A stretch of DNA of 64,000 bases from Ramlibacter pinisoli (GTDB lineage: Bacteria > Pseudomonadota > Gammaproteobacteria > Burkholderiales > Burkholderiaceae_C): positions 1,674,001 through 1,738,000 of the forward strand of contig NZ_WSEL01000003.1 in assembly GCF_009758015.1 (NCBI RefSeq). Reading direction: 5' to 3'. Shown here piece by piece: positions 16,735 to 26,797 of the stretch. Numbering within the stretch: position 1 is the stretch's first letter; every line of letters begins with the position of its first letter. The notes beneath the pieces were generated by a model, which saw only the letters and a list, made by a program, of their open reading frames with translations, was not told the origin of the DNA and made no database searches. The translations under genes were made by a program, and so were the position numbers.

Positions 16735-18936
16735 TCAAAGAGCGGCTAGAGCGTCGATTACGAGGTCACGAAGGCCCACGCGGCGGTGTGATGAGTGCGG
16801 AAGCTCTCGAGCAGCCTTGGAGGCGGCTGCACGGTCACCGACCATCAACACCTGGTTGGTCGCCCGGGTTATTGCCGTATAGAGCATGGTCCTATCCAGG
16901 TTGCGCGTCTTAGAGACGGGCACGATGACGCGTTGGAACTGAGAGCCCTGCGCCTTGTGGACCGTCACGGCGTACCCGAGCTCGATGGCGTCAAGCACCT
17001 CAAACGTGAGAGGCCTGAGCTCCCCGTCGTCCCAGCGAATCCACCCGTAGGTCACAGTCCCCTCCAGGTCGACCAGCGGCGGCTCTTCGATGGCATGCAG
17101 GCGGCCAAGGCTGCCGTTCTGGACGCCGATGTCCCACAGGTTCTTGGTGCACAACACCGGCTCGCCGACCCGCAGGCCGCAGTCTTCAAGGCGGCCGCGT
17201 TCGTCGTTAAACAGCAAGAGCTTCTTGGCGCTTTCAGCCAGCACCTCCTGGCAAACGGCGTTCACCGATGCACTGCTTGCCGGCCCCTTCTCCCGGGTGA
17301 AGGTCAGAACCTGCGTATTGGCTGGGTCTACCAGGTACAACTCCAGGGTCTTGGCCGCCAGGTCCTCTGCCTCGCACTCGATGAAGGCGACTTCAGCCGA
17401 AGGCTCGGAAGGTAGCGAAGGCAACGCGCCGCTTCTCACGGCCAAGGCCGTGCTCGCGATGGTTCCACCAAACCGCTTCACTACAGTGAGTTCCACCTTG
17501 GGCACCTCTGCGATGTCCGCCAGCGCATGGAGGGTCAGGCCTGGGCCGACGGGTGGAAGCTGGGAAGGGTCGCCAATCAGAATCAAGCGCCCTTCCTCAG
17601 GGAGCACGCCCACCAGGCGATACGCGAGTAGCAGGTCCAGCATGCTCGCCTCGTCAACGACGATGGTGCAGTTGGCCGGCAGCGGTTCCTTGGCGACGTT
17701 GCGGAGGAACCCGGCGATAGTCATCGTCTTGCGGTTCGTCGCTTCGGCCATTCGCTTGGCGGCGCGGCCGGAGAGGGCCATCAGGTAGATTTCCTGGCCG
17801 GCTTTCTCGAGCATCGAGCAAATTGCCTTGAGGACAGTCGTCTTGCCCACACCGGCGCCACCGGTGATAAGCAGTAACGGGTGCACGGCAGCCAAACGAA
17901 CTGCTTCAGACTGCGCGGCATTCAGTGCGAACCCCGGGATAGCGGCACCTTCCGCCCTCTCTAACTCCCGAATCAGCGCAGCGACGTCGTCGTCGCTCAA
18001 CAGCTCCGACCTGGCGCCTGACATCAGGGCAACCCTCCGGGCGACTGCTTGTTCCATCGCCCAGGTGCCCAGCCCGAAGAGCGTCGTTCCCCGTTGGATG
18101 ACATGTCGCGCCGCATCTGCATGCCGCAGGGCTTCTGGCGCACCGTCCTTGCCAACAAAGCCTTCGACCAGTTCGTTAACCTCTGCACAAGTAGCGCAGG
18201 TGTGCCCTTGGTCTAGCCGCTTGAACAGCGCTGCTTCGACGGCGGCACCGAGCCTGCGGAAGTCGTTCGCATCTAGCCCAAAGTGCTGACTAGCGACCCA
18301 ATCAACCGCTCGCCAGGTCATCCCGAACGCAAGGAGCCGATAGGGGTCCTGCTCGACGTGGTCCAGCGCCTCATCCCCGTACGCCAGCAGCAGCTTTTGG
18401 GAGACAGACAGATTGAGTCCCATTCGCTGGAAGGCACGCACCGAGTCCGCGTCACCGTACGAGCGCCACCCCTGAACCAGCACGTGCGCCAAGTCATGGC
18501 CGACCACCGCCGCCAGGCGGCTCTGGTCTGCCTCATCCAGCGCGTCATAGAGGCTCTCGCCCAGCGACTCCCAGAGCTTGCGAGCTTTGACCTCGCCTAT
18601 GCCGGGGAATGCAGCGCTGCGAGCGAGAAGCTGCACGATGTGCTCACCCGAGGGGCGCAGCAACTCTGCGCTCTGCGCACGCATGCGCCTCTCGCGCACC
18701 CTCCACCCGCCAGCGTCGTACTCGACGTCCTCGTATGTCCCGGAGACATTCCACCACTGGCCTTCTTCAGCGCGGGCGGGCAGCACGCTGCCAGGCACGG
18801 AGACTGCATAGCGAGGAGCATCGGGCCGAACGCTCCGGCTCTCGTCGAGTGCCAGCCCTGCTAGGACAACGCCCTGCTCGCCTTGGAAGCGAACCTGCTG
18901 CACCCGAAGGCAAATCGTTTCCGAACTGGTGGTCAT
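16735..18936 (-). CDS. RecD2-like SF1B helicase
   Basis: A 733-residue ATP-dependent DNA helicase. An N-terminal OB-like region comes first, then helix-hairpin-helix sequence PGIGEVKARKLWESLG (111-126), a CATC pair (247-250), Walker A GGAGVGKT (359-366), Walker B VVDEASMLD (427-435), a GDPSQLPPVGPG motif III region, a UvrD-like 2B domain with VTVHKAQGSQF, and motif VI YTAITRAT. Length and layout resemble RecD2/TraA-type helicases acting without RecBC. It overlaps the upstream small gene by ATGA and ends one base before gmtY, so it belongs to the recombinase operon. A role in processing element DNA during transfer or excision is plausible but inferred. Confidence 0.85.
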   Translation of the reverse strand: MTTSSETICLRVQQVRFQGEQGVVLAGLALDESRSVRPDAPRYAVSVPGSVLPARAEEGQWWNVSGTYEDVEYDAGGWRVRERRMRAQSAELLRPSGEHIVQLLARSAAFPGIGEVKARKLWESLGESLYDALDEADQSRLAAVVGHDLAHVLVQGWRSYGDADSVRAFQRMGLNLSVSQKLLLAYGDEALDHVEQDPYRLLAFGMTWRAVDWVASQHFGLDANDFRRLGAAVEAALFKRLDQGHTCATCAEVNELVEGFVGKDGAPEALRHADAARHVIQRGTTLFGLGTWAMEQAVARRVALMSGARSELLSDDDVAALIRELERAEGAAIPGFALNAAQSEAVRLAAVHPLLLITGGAGVGKTTVLKAICSMLEKAGQEIYLMALSGRAAKRMAEATNRKTMTIAGFLRNVAKEPLPANCTIVVDEASMLDLLLAYRLVGVLPEEGRLILIGDPSQLPPVGPGLTLHALADIAEVPKVELTVVKRFGGTIASTALAVRSGALPSLPSEPSAEVAFIECEAEDLAAKTLELYLVDPANTQVLTFTREKGPASSASVNAVCQEVLAESAKKLLLFNDERGRLEDCGLRVGEPVLCTKNLWDIGVQNGSLGRLHAIEEPPLVDLEGTVTYGWIRWDDGELRPLTFEVLDAIELGYAVTVHKAQGSQFQRVIVPVSKTRNLDRTMLYTAITRATNQVLMVGDRAAASKAARELPHSSHRRVGLRDLVIDALAAL

Positions 18937-19355
18937 CGCGGGAGCCGGCCGGATTGAGCTACAAGGGCGTCAAGAGTCTCGAGGCGTTGGAGCCGCCTGC
19001 GAAGCTCTGAAACCGTGGCCAGCAGCGCCGCGTTCTCCACCTCCAGTTGCCGCAGCCGCTCGCGTTCGGTCGAGCGCTGCAGCTGCCCTTGAGGACGCAG
19101 CGGCAACACTTCACTGACAGAGGTCGGGGGAAGGATGCCGCGAGCCCGGAGACCCGCTTCAAGTTCCTCCAACGCACCTTTGACGCGGGGGTTCTGTCGC
19201 AGCACAGAGCGCGCACAACCCACCGCCTTGCAAATTTCGGCCCGATTGAGTTGGCCGCCTCGCACCATCGAACGAGCATCTGCATCTGTGAGTTCGGCCG
19301 CCCAGCGCGTGAACGCGGCGAAGTGTTCTGCACCCTTGTCTTGCCCGTTCATCAT
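18933..19355 (-). CDS. Small VPA1267-like protein, first gene of the GMT operon
   Basis: About 140 residues. The N-terminal part (HFAAFTRWAAELTDADARSM, then LNRAEICKAVGCARSVLRQN) contains a helix-turn-helix-like unit, and the C-terminal part (LRQLEVENAALLATVSELRR) is a short coiled coil. I associate it, from memory, with the VPA1267 family named from the Vibrio GMT island; that link is less certain than the trio itself. The ATG at 19355 is chosen because GAGGAG lies 6 bases upstream; the first ATG at 19361 has no spacing. Its stop overlaps the helicase start by 4 bp. A promoter with an inverted repeat over the -10 lies directly upstream, so this protein may be the operon's autoregulator. Confidence 0.7.
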   Translation of the reverse strand: MMNGQDKGAEHFAAFTRWAAELTDADARSMVRGGQLNRAEICKAVGCARSVLRQNPRVKGALEELEAGLRARGILPPTSVSEVLPLRPQGQLQRSTERERLRQLEVENAALLATVSELRRRLQRLETLDALVAQSGRLPR

Positions 19356-19363
19356 TCCCATCT

Positions 19364-19406
19364 CCTCATACTATGTATTATGAGGGGACAAGAACGATCT
19401 CGTCAA
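19364..19406 (-). promoter_or_regulatory. Promoter and inverted-repeat operator of the GMT operon
   Basis: On the minus strand, TTGACG (complement of 19401-19406) is followed after 18 bp by CATAAT (complement of 19377-19382), a good sigma-70 pair. The -10 is covered by an inverted repeat, CCTCATA at 19364-19370 and TATGAGG at 19379-19385, with an 8-bp spacer. A repressor bound there would block the promoter. The spacer includes ACTATGTAT, which recurs at 19467-19475 close to the element's end. Confidence 0.55.
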
Positions 19407-19495
19407 TTGCTTCGTGGCACAGAGCCGACAGGCAGATGCCTACGAAGGCGCTCCGCCTCAATCTCAACTATGTATGAAATGCTGGGCTAAAGAAC

Positions 19496-19915
19496 GGTGG
19501 TGGCGCCGATGAACGTGAACAGGCCCGACTCGACGTGCGGCAGGAAGGCGTCCTGCTGGCTCTTGTTGAAGCGGTGCACCTCGTCGACGAAGACGATGGT
19601 GCGCCGCTGCTCCAGGCCGTCGCGCGCGCGCTGCGCCGCCTCGACCGCGTCGCGGATGTCTTTCACGCCGCCGAGCACCGCGCTGATGCTGATGAACTGG
19701 GCGTCGAACGCGTCGGCCATCAGCCGCGCGATGGTGGTCTTGCCGGTGCCGGGCGGCCCCCACAGGATGCAGCTGTGCGGCTGGCCCGACTCGAACGCGA
19801 TGCGCAGCGCCATGCCCTCGCCCAGCAGGTGCTGCTGGCCGACGACCTCGCCCAGGGATTGGGGCCGTAGCCGCTCGGCGAGCGGCCGGTGGGGTGTGGC
19901 GGGGGCCTTGGGCAA
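19496..19915 (-). pseudogene. rarA: Host rarA, truncated by the mobile element
   Basis: The N-terminal ~140 codons of the native chromosomal rarA in its standard place after lolA. It starts with TTG (19915), 2 bp after the lolA stop. Walker A GPPGTGKT and Walker B FVDEVHRF are intact. Homology stops after FTFIGATT at 19,496; the next codons (Val-Leu-stop, ending at 19,487) belong to the inserted element. The conserved continuation (Glu-Asn-Pro-Ser) and the whole C-terminal half are missing from the window. The remaining protein would have the nucleotide-binding part but no lid, sensor 2 or oligomerisation domain, so it cannot act as RarA. GC and codon use match the downstream chromosome, unlike the full rarA at 10,165. 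Confidence 0.93.
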
Positions 19916-19917
19916 GG

Positions 19918-20547
19918 CTACTGCCGCACCACGTCCGCGCCCGGCGGCGGCCTGAACTGGAAGGTGTCGGCCGCCAGCGAGGTGTTCACCTGCAGGCGGT
20001 CGAACTTCATCACCGACAGCTGGCCGAAGCTGTCGAGGATCTCCAGCACCGCCAGCTCGTTGCCGCGGAAGCCGACCTTGACGCCGTTGAGCTGTCCGTC
20101 CCGGGACTTGGGCGTGGCCTGCACCCACTGCAGCCCGTCGCGGTCGGGCACGGCCTGCAGCGTGAAGTCGCGCTGCAGGCTGGCCAGGTCGGGCGCCGCC
20201 GCGACGATCGCGGCCGGCGTGGCGCCCAGCACCTGGGCCTGCTTGCGCGCGGTCACCTGGTTGAGGTCGACGTCGTGCAGCCAGAGCGTCTGGCCGTCGG
20301 CCACGATGGTCTGCACGAACGGCTTGCGGTAGTCGAAGCGGAAGCGGTTCGGGCGCGCGAACTCGAAGGTGCCGGTGGAGGTCTTGCTGCGCGCCGCCTC
20401 GCCCGCACGGGCCGGGGCGGTGACGATCTGGGTGAAGTCTGCGCGGCCGCTGCGCGCGGTCTTGACGAAGGACTCGAGCGCTTCGAGCCCGTCGGCGTGG
20501 GCGGCGAGCGCCAGGGTGGCCAGCAGCGTGGCGGCGAGACGTTTCAT
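19918..20547 (-). CDS. lolA: Outer-membrane lipoprotein carrier LolA
   Basis: Periplasmic chaperone of 209 residues that takes lipoproteins from LolCDE and hands them to LolB. The signal peptide ([20 protein letters not shown]) is clear. The mature part has the LolA hallmarks: [20 protein letters not shown] and [15 protein letters not shown], both in the beta-sheet half-barrel. Length is typical. It lies 45 bp after ftsK and 2 bp before the truncated rarA, the usual ftsK-lolA-rarA operon. The gene itself is intact, but transcripts now run into the inserted element in the same direction. Confidence 0.95.
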   Translation of the reverse strand: MKRLAATLLATLALAAHADGLEALESFVKTARSGRADFTQIVTAPARAGEAARSKTSTGTFEFARPNRFRFDYRKPFVQTIVADGQTLWLHDVDLNQVTARKQAQVLGATPAAIVAAAPDLASLQRDFTLQAVPDRDGLQWVQATPKSRDGQLNGVKVGFRGNELAVLEILDSFGQLSVMKFDRLQVNTSLAADTFQFRPPPGADVVRQ

Positions 20548-20592
20548 GCGGTATTGGTGCGGCCCAGCAGGCCGGAAGTTCGCAACCAGGGG

Positions 20593-22917
20593 TTACTCGG
20601 CCCGGGCCGGCACGAGGATCTCGCGCTGGCCCTGGCCGTTCATCGCGCTCACCAGGCCGGCATTCTCCATGTCCTCGACCAGGCGCGCAGCCCGGTTGTA
20701 GCCGATCTTGAGGTGCCGCTGGACCAGCGAAATGCTCGCCTTGCGGTTCTTCAGCACCACTTCCACCGCCTGGTCGTACATCGGGTCCTTCTCGCCGCCG
20801 CTCTCGCCCAGCACGTCGCCCAGGCCACCCTCGTCGTCCACGGTGCCGCCTTCCAGCACGCCCTCGATGTAGTTGGGCTCGCCGCCCTGCTCCTTGAGGT
20901 AGGCCACCACGCGGTGCACTTCCTCGTCGCTGACGAAGGCGCCGTGCACGCGCACCGGCAGCCCGCTGCCGCTGGCCATGTAGAGCATGTCGCCCATGCC
21001 CAGCAGCGCCTCGGCGCCCATCTGGTCGAGGATGGTGCGGCTGTCGATCTTGGAGCCGACCGAGAATGCGATGCGGGTCGGGATGTTGGCCTTGATCAGT
21101 CCGGTGATCACGTCGACGCTGGGGCGCTGCGTGGCCAGGATCAGGTGGATGCCGGCCGCGCGCGCCTTCTGCGCCAGGCGGGCGATGAGCTCCTCGATCT
21201 TCTTGCCCACCACCATCATCAGGTCGGCCAGCTCGTCGATCACCACCACGATGTGCGGCAGCCGCTCGAGCGGCTCGGGGCTGTCGGGTGTCAGGCTGAA
21301 CGGGTTGTAGATGAACTGTTCCCTGGCCTTGGCGTCGTCGATCTTCTGGTTGTAGCCCGACAGGTTGCGCACGCCCAGCTTGCTCATGAGCTTGTAGCGG
21401 CGCTCCATCTCGGCCACGCACCAGTTCAGGCCGTGGGCCGCCTGCCGCATGTCGGTCACCACCGGCGCCAGCAGGTGCGGGATGCCCTCGTAGACCGACA
21501 TCTCCAGCATCTTGGGGTCGATCATCAGCAGGCGCACGTCGCGCGCCTCGGCCTTGTAGAGCAGCGACAGGATCATCGCGTTGATGCCCACCGACTTGCC
21601 CGAGCCGGTGGTGCCGGCCACCAGCACGTGCGGCATCCTGGCCAGGTCGGCGACGATCGGGTTGCCGATGATGTCCTTGCCCAGGCCCATGGTCAGCAGC
21701 GACTTGGCCTCGTTGTAGACCTGCGAGCCCAGGATCTCCGACAGCCGGATCGACTGCCGCTTGGCGTTGGGCAGTTCCAGCGCCATGTAGTTCTTGCCCG
21801 GGATGGTCTCCACCACCCGGATCGACACCAGCGACAGCGAGCGCGCCAGGTCCTTGGCCAGGTTGACGATCTGGGCGCCCTTGACGCCCGTGGCCGGCTC
21901 GATCTCGTAGCGCGTGATCACCGGGCCGGGCTGGGCCAGCACCACCCGCACCTCGACGCCGAAGTCCTTGAGCTTCTTCTCGATCAGGCGCGAGGTCATC
22001 TCCAGCGTCTCGGCCGACACGGTCTCCTGCCGCTGCTGGGCGCCGTCGAGCAGGTCGACCTGCGGCAGCTTGCTGTCCGGCAGTTCGGTGAAGAGCGGCT
22101 TCTGGCGTTCCTTGGCGACGCGCTCGCTCTTGGGCACCTCGACCACCACCGGCTCGATGAGGACCGGCGTGGGATGGTGCTCCTCGCTCTCGACGCGCTC
22201 GACATGCACGATCTCCTCGCGCTCGCGCGCCGCCTGCTGGCCCAGCGCCACGTCCTGCGCGATCTCGCGCTTCTCGCGCCGGGCCCGCACCAGCGACTCG
22301 ATGCGGGCGCCGATGCGCTCGGCCACGTGGCCCCAGGAAAAGCGGAACACCAGGGCGGCGCAGACGGTGACCAGGGCCACCGCCAGCAGCCCGGAGCCGG
22401 TGAACCCCAGCCACTTCACGGCGGCGGGACCGGTGAGCCAGCCCAGCGCGCCGCCGGCATGGTCGGGCAGGTGGCCCTCGAAGCGGTACAGGCGCGACCA
22501 CTCGAGCGCCGTGCTGGCGCACAGCAGCAGCGCCAGCGCGATCCAGAACGCCAGCTTGCGATGCCGGCCGCCGGCAGCCGGCATCTCGCCGCCGCGCATC
22601 CACAGCGCCAGCGTGGCCAGCCAGGCGCGCACGCCTGCGGCGAAGCACCACCAGGCCGAGAACCCGAGCAGGAAGTAGCTGCCGTCGGCCAGCCAGGCGC
22701 CGAAGCGGCCGCCCCAGTTGGCCAGCGGCGCGCCGCTGCCGGAGGTGGAGAAGGCCGGATCCTGGGCCGAGTAGCTGAGCAGTGCCAGGAGCCAGAAGAC
22801 GAGCGCGGCACCGCCGATGACGAGCAGGGCCTCGTGGGCGAACCGGACGGCGGCGGGGCGGGAACTGCCGGCGGCGGACGCCCCGGGATGGGTGAGGGTG
22901 TTGAGCGAGTACGTCAT
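20593..22917 (-). CDS. ftsK: DNA translocase FtsK
   Basis: Septum-anchored motor (774 residues) that moves chromosome DNA toward dif sites during division. The N-terminal ~200 residues contain about four membrane segments. A short charged linker with many Arg/Glu follows, then the RecA-like motor with Walker [15 protein letters not shown] and Walker [14 protein letters not shown]. The C-terminal gamma winged-helix domain begins around [20 protein letters not shown] and would read KOPS sequences. The short linker makes it smaller than the enterobacterial protein but normal for betaproteobacteria. First gene of the ftsK-lolA-rarA unit. Confidence 0.96.
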   Translation of the reverse strand: MTYSLNTLTHPGASAAGSSRPAAVRFAHEALLVIGGAALVFWLLALLSYSAQDPAFSTSGSGAPLANWGGRFGAWLADGSYFLLGFSAWWCFAAGVRAWLATLALWMRGGEMPAAGGRHRKLAFWIALALLLCASTALEWSRLYRFEGHLPDHAGGALGWLTGPAAVKWLGFTGSGLLAVALVTVCAALVFRFSWGHVAERIGARIESLVRARREKREIAQDVALGQQAAREREEIVHVERVESEEHHPTPVLIEPVVVEVPKSERVAKERQKPLFTELPDSKLPQVDLLDGAQQRQETVSAETLEMTSRLIEKKLKDFGVEVRVVLAQPGPVITRYEIEPATGVKGAQIVNLAKDLARSLSLVSIRVVETIPGKNYMALELPNAKRQSIRLSEILGSQVYNEAKSLLTMGLGKDIIGNPIVADLARMPHVLVAGTTGSGKSVGINAMILSLLYKAEARDVRLLMIDPKMLEMSVYEGIPHLLAPVVTDMRQAAHGLNWCVAEMERRYKLMSKLGVRNLSGYNQKIDDAKAREQFIYNPFSLTPDSPEPLERLPHIVVVIDELADLMMVVGKKIEELIARLAQKARAAGIHLILATQRPSVDVITGLIKANIPTRIAFSVGSKIDSRTILDQMGAEALLGMGDMLYMASGSGLPVRVHGAFVSDEEVHRVVAYLKEQGGEPNYIEGVLEGGTVDDEGGLGDVLGESGGEKDPMYDQAVEVVLKNRKASISLVQRHLKIGYNRAARLVEDMENAGLVSAMNGQGQREILVPARAE

Positions 22918-22996
22918 CCGTGGGCCGAGGATACCCGTCGCCCCAGCGGTGCGCCACTTGCGCGCGGCGTGGCCGCAACGCCTGCGGAACGGGGCC

Positions 22997-23671
22997 TCAG
23001 CCCAGCGTGCTGAGGCGGTCCTTGATGAGCATCGAGCCGTCCTCGCGGGTCTCGATGAAGCCGCGGTCCTCCAGGTCCTTCATGACCCGGCTGACCATCT
23101 CGCGCGAGGCGCCGACCATCTTGGCGATGTCCTGGCGCGAGATGCGCTCGCGGATGGTGGTGTTGCCGTCGCGGTCGGGCTGGCCGAACTCGAGCAGCGC
23201 ACGGGCCACGCGCCCGTAGACGTCCATCAGCGCCAGCGACTCGATCTTGCGGTCGGCCTGGCGCAGCCGCTGCACCAGCCCCTTCATGATGGCGTAGGCC
23301 ATCGAGCTGTTCTCGGGCAGGCAGCGCGCGAACTCGGTGCGGCCCAGGGCCAGCATGTCGGTCTGGACCTCGGCGCGCACGGTGGCCGAATGCGGTTCGT
23401 TGTCGATGAGGCTCATCTCGCCGATGTAGTCGCCGGGATTGAGCGTGGCCAGGATGACTTCACGGCCGCGCTTGTCGGAGGTGACGACCCGGACCCGGCC
23501 GGTGAGGATGATGAACAGCGTGTTGGACTTCTCGCCCTGCTCCACCACGACTTCGCCCCGCTTGAAGCGGCGCTTGGCAACGGCGTCCGCGACCGACTCG
23601 GCCTGGTTGGCCGTCAGGAGCGCGAACAGCGGCACCCGGCGGATCAGCTCCAGGTTGGACAGCATCGACAT
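22997..23671 (-). CDS. Crp/Fnr-family transcription regulator
   Basis: A 224-residue homodimeric activator or repressor. The N-terminal cyclic-nucleotide-binding-type beta roll has [20 protein letters not shown] and [20 protein letters not shown]; the long dimerisation helix follows. The C-terminal winged helix reads [20 protein letters not shown], the CRP recognition helix. No Fnr-type N-terminal cysteines are seen, so it is not an iron-sulfur oxygen sensor. It belongs to the Crp-like group widespread in Burkholderiales. It is divergent from trxB, sharing a 154-bp control region. Confidence 0.92.
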   Translation of the reverse strand: MSMLSNLELIRRVPLFALLTANQAESVADAVAKRRFKRGEVVVEQGEKSNTLFIILTGRVRVVTSDKRGREVILATLNPGDYIGEMSLIDNEPHSATVRAEVQTDMLALGRTEFARCLPENSSMAYAIMKGLVQRLRQADRKIESLALMDVYGRVARALLEFGQPDRDGNTTIRERISRQDIAKMVGASREMVSRVMKDLEDRGFIETREDGSMLIKDRLSTLG

Positions 23672-23726
23672 CCGGTTCCCTCCACAGCGGCGTTGCGCGA
23701 TCGGTTCTTACAATCGGCAGGATTGA

Positions 23727-24776
<1,050 letters not shown>

Positions 24777-24801
24777 GCGCGACCAACGGCCTGGGGATGG
24801 A

Positions 24802-24852
24802 TGCCGGGTCAAGCCCGGCATGACGAGTTTCAGGCGCCGGCAAGCCCGGCGC
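24802..24852. repeat. Two tandem, related palindromic elements
   Basis: First palindrome: TGCCGGG (24802-24808), loop TCAAG, CCCGGCA (24814-24820). Second: GCGCCGG (24834-24840), loop CAAGC, CCGGCGC (24846-24852). Both share the core AAGCCCGGC and both are followed by GAC, so they look like diverged copies of one dispersed repeat. They lie between the convergent trxB and dehydratase genes and could also work as a bidirectional terminator, although no strong T-tract follows. Confidence 0.6.
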
Positions 24853-24862
24853 GACAGCCGCG

Positions 24863-25807
24863 TCAGCCAACCAGCGTCGCCGGGTCCACGTTCGCGCCGC
24901 AGACGATGAGGCACACCGCCTCGTCGGCCGCCGGCACGTAGGCGCCGCAGCGCAGCGCCGCCAGCGGCAGGGCCGCGGCCGGCTCGACGGCCAGCTTCAG
25001 TTCCTTCCACAGCCACAGCTGGGCCTCGCGGATCGCGGTATCGGGCAGCAGCAGGGCGTCGCGCACCCAGCGCTGCGTGAGCTCCCAGGCCAGCGTCCCG
25101 ATGCGCTTGGCGCCCAGCGAATCGGCGGCGATGCCGCTGACGGCCACGTCGACCGGCTGGCCGGCCTGGCGCGCCCGGTGCAGGGTGGGCGCCAGCTCGG
25201 GCTCCAGCGCCACGATGCGGGTGCGGTCCTCGAACCAGGCTGCGAGGCCGGCGACCAGCCCGCCGCCGCCCACGCTGACCAGCACCGACCCGGGCAGGCC
25301 GCCGGCCTGGCGCTCGATCTCCCAGGCCAGCGTGCCGGCACCGGTGACCACCTCGGGCTGGTCGTAGGCGTGCGTGAGCAGGGCGCCGGTCGCGCGCTGG
25401 CGCGCCAGGCAGGCCTCCAGCGCCTCGGCATAGACGGCGCCGGTCACCACCACCTGCGCGCCGAGCTCGCGCAGCCGGGCCTGCTTGGCCGGGCTGCTCA
25501 CGGTCGGCACGAACACCTCGCAGTGCACGCCCAGCGCCCGGGCCGCGGCGGCGGTGGCGATGCCGGCGTTGCCGCCCGAGGCGACGATGACGCCGGCGGC
25601 GGGGACGGGGTTGGACAAAAGCCGGTTCAGCATGCCGCGCGCCTTGAAGCTGCCGCTGGTCTGCAACTGCTCCAGCTTGAGCCAGACCTCGCGGCACTCG
25701 ATGCCCAGGGCGGCACCCGGCAGGCGCCAGAGCGGCGTCTCGCGGATGAAGCCCGCGTGCCCGTCGCGCAACCGCGCCGCGGCCTGCGCGACGGCGTCGC
25801 GGTTCAC
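24863..25807 (-). CDS. PLP-dependent threonine/serine dehydratase family protein
   Basis: A 314-residue fold-type II PLP enzyme that probably dehydrates a hydroxy-amino acid. The lysine that holds PLP is in TSGSFKARGMLNRL. The phosphate-binding and amino-acid loop is SGGNAGIATAAAARA, and the glycine-rich phosphate cradle is VGGGGLVAG. There is no C-terminal ACT regulatory domain, so it is a catabolic-type enzyme, not IlvA. The GTG start at 25807 overlaps the ispH stop (GTGA), indicating translational coupling. Exact substrate (Thr, Ser or hydroxyaspartate) cannot be read from the sequence. Confidence 0.85.
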   Translation of the reverse strand: MNRDAVAQAAARLRDGHAGFIRETPLWRLPGAALGIECREVWLKLEQLQTSGSFKARGMLNRLLSNPVPAAGVIVASGGNAGIATAAAARALGVHCEVFVPTVSSPAKQARLRELGAQVVVTGAVYAEALEACLARQRATGALLTHAYDQPEVVTGAGTLAWEIERQAGGLPGSVLVSVGGGGLVAGLAAWFEDRTRIVALEPELAPTLHRARQAGQPVDVAVSGIAADSLGAKRIGTLAWELTQRWVRDALLLPDTAIREAQLWLWKELKLAVEPAAALPLAALRCGAYVPAADEAVCLIVCGANVDPATLVG

Positions 25808-26745
25808 AGCTTCAGGCCCTTGGGCAACGGGAACTTCATCGTTTCCTCGACGCCGTCCATGCGCTGCAGCGACACCGCGCCCAGCGCGCGGATGCGCTCG
25901 ATGACCTGGTTGACCAGCAGTTCGGGGGCCGAGGCACCCGCCGTCAGGCCGACCCGCACCTTGCCCTGCAGCCACTCGGGCTGGAGCTCGTCGGCGCTGT
26001 CGACCATGTAGCTGTCGACGCCGAGCTTGCGGGCCAGCTCGGCCAGCCTGTTGCTGTTGCTGCTGGTCGGGCTGCCGACCACGATGACCACCTCGACCTG
26101 CTGCGACAGCACCTTGACCGCGTCCTGTCGGTTCTGGGTGGCATAGCAGATGTCCTGCTGCTTGGGCTCGCGGATGGCCGGGAAGCGCTGGCGCACGGCG
26201 GCGGCGATGCCGGCCGCGTCGTCCACCGACAGCGTGGTCTGGGTGACCACCGCCAGCTTCTCGGTCTGGCCCGGCTGCACCCGGGCGACATCGTCGATGT
26301 CCTCGACCAGGTGGATGCCCGATTCGAGCTGGCCCATGGTGCCCTCGACCTCGGGATGGCCCTTGTGGCCGATCATGATGAACTCGTAGCCTTCCCTGGC
26401 CAGCTTGGCGACCTCGACGTGGACCTTGGTCACCAGCGGGCAGGTGGCGTCGAACACGTGGAAGCCGCGCTGCCGCGCCTCCTCCTGCACCGCCTTGCTC
26501 ACGCCGTGGGCCGAGAACACCAGGGTGGCACCGGGCGGCACCTCGGCCAGGTCCTCGATGAAGATGGCGCCCTTGCTCTTGAGGTCGTTGACGACGTAGG
26601 TGTTGTGCACGATCTCGTGCCGCACGTAGATCGGCGCGCCGAACTTGGCCAGCGCACGCTCGACGATCTCGATCGCCCGGTCGACGCCGGCGCAGAAGCC
26701 GCGCGGCTCGGCGAGCAGGATTTCCTTGGCTGCGGCGGCGCTCAT
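25804..26745 (-). CDS. ispH: 4-hydroxy-3-methylbut-2-enyl diphosphate reductase
   Basis: Last enzyme of the non-mevalonate isoprenoid pathway, making IPP and DMAPP with a 4Fe-4S cluster in the cytoplasm. The three cluster cysteines are in GFCAGVDRAIEIV, FDATCPLVTKVH and QQDICYATQNRQDAV. Substrate contacts ARQRGFHVFD and VVGSPTSSNSNRL are present. At 313 residues it is full length. It lies 52 bp after the FKBP gene, the common fkpB-ispH pair, and overlaps the dehydratase gene by 4 bp. Confidence 0.97.
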   Translation of the reverse strand: MSAAAAKEILLAEPRGFCAGVDRAIEIVERALAKFGAPIYVRHEIVHNTYVVNDLKSKGAIFIEDLAEVPPGATLVFSAHGVSKAVQEEARQRGFHVFDATCPLVTKVHVEVAKLAREGYEFIMIGHKGHPEVEGTMGQLESGIHLVEDIDDVARVQPGQTEKLAVVTQTTLSVDDAAGIAAAVRQRFPAIREPKQQDICYATQNRQDAVKVLSQQVEVVIVVGSPTSSNSNRLAELARKLGVDSYMVDSADELQPEWLQGKVRVGLTAGASAPELLVNQVIERIRALGAVSLQRMDGVEETMKFPLPKGLKL

Positions 26746-26797
26746 GCGCGAGCCTCCGCGCGCAACGCCGGGGCGACCTGGGGAACGACGGCGCGGC

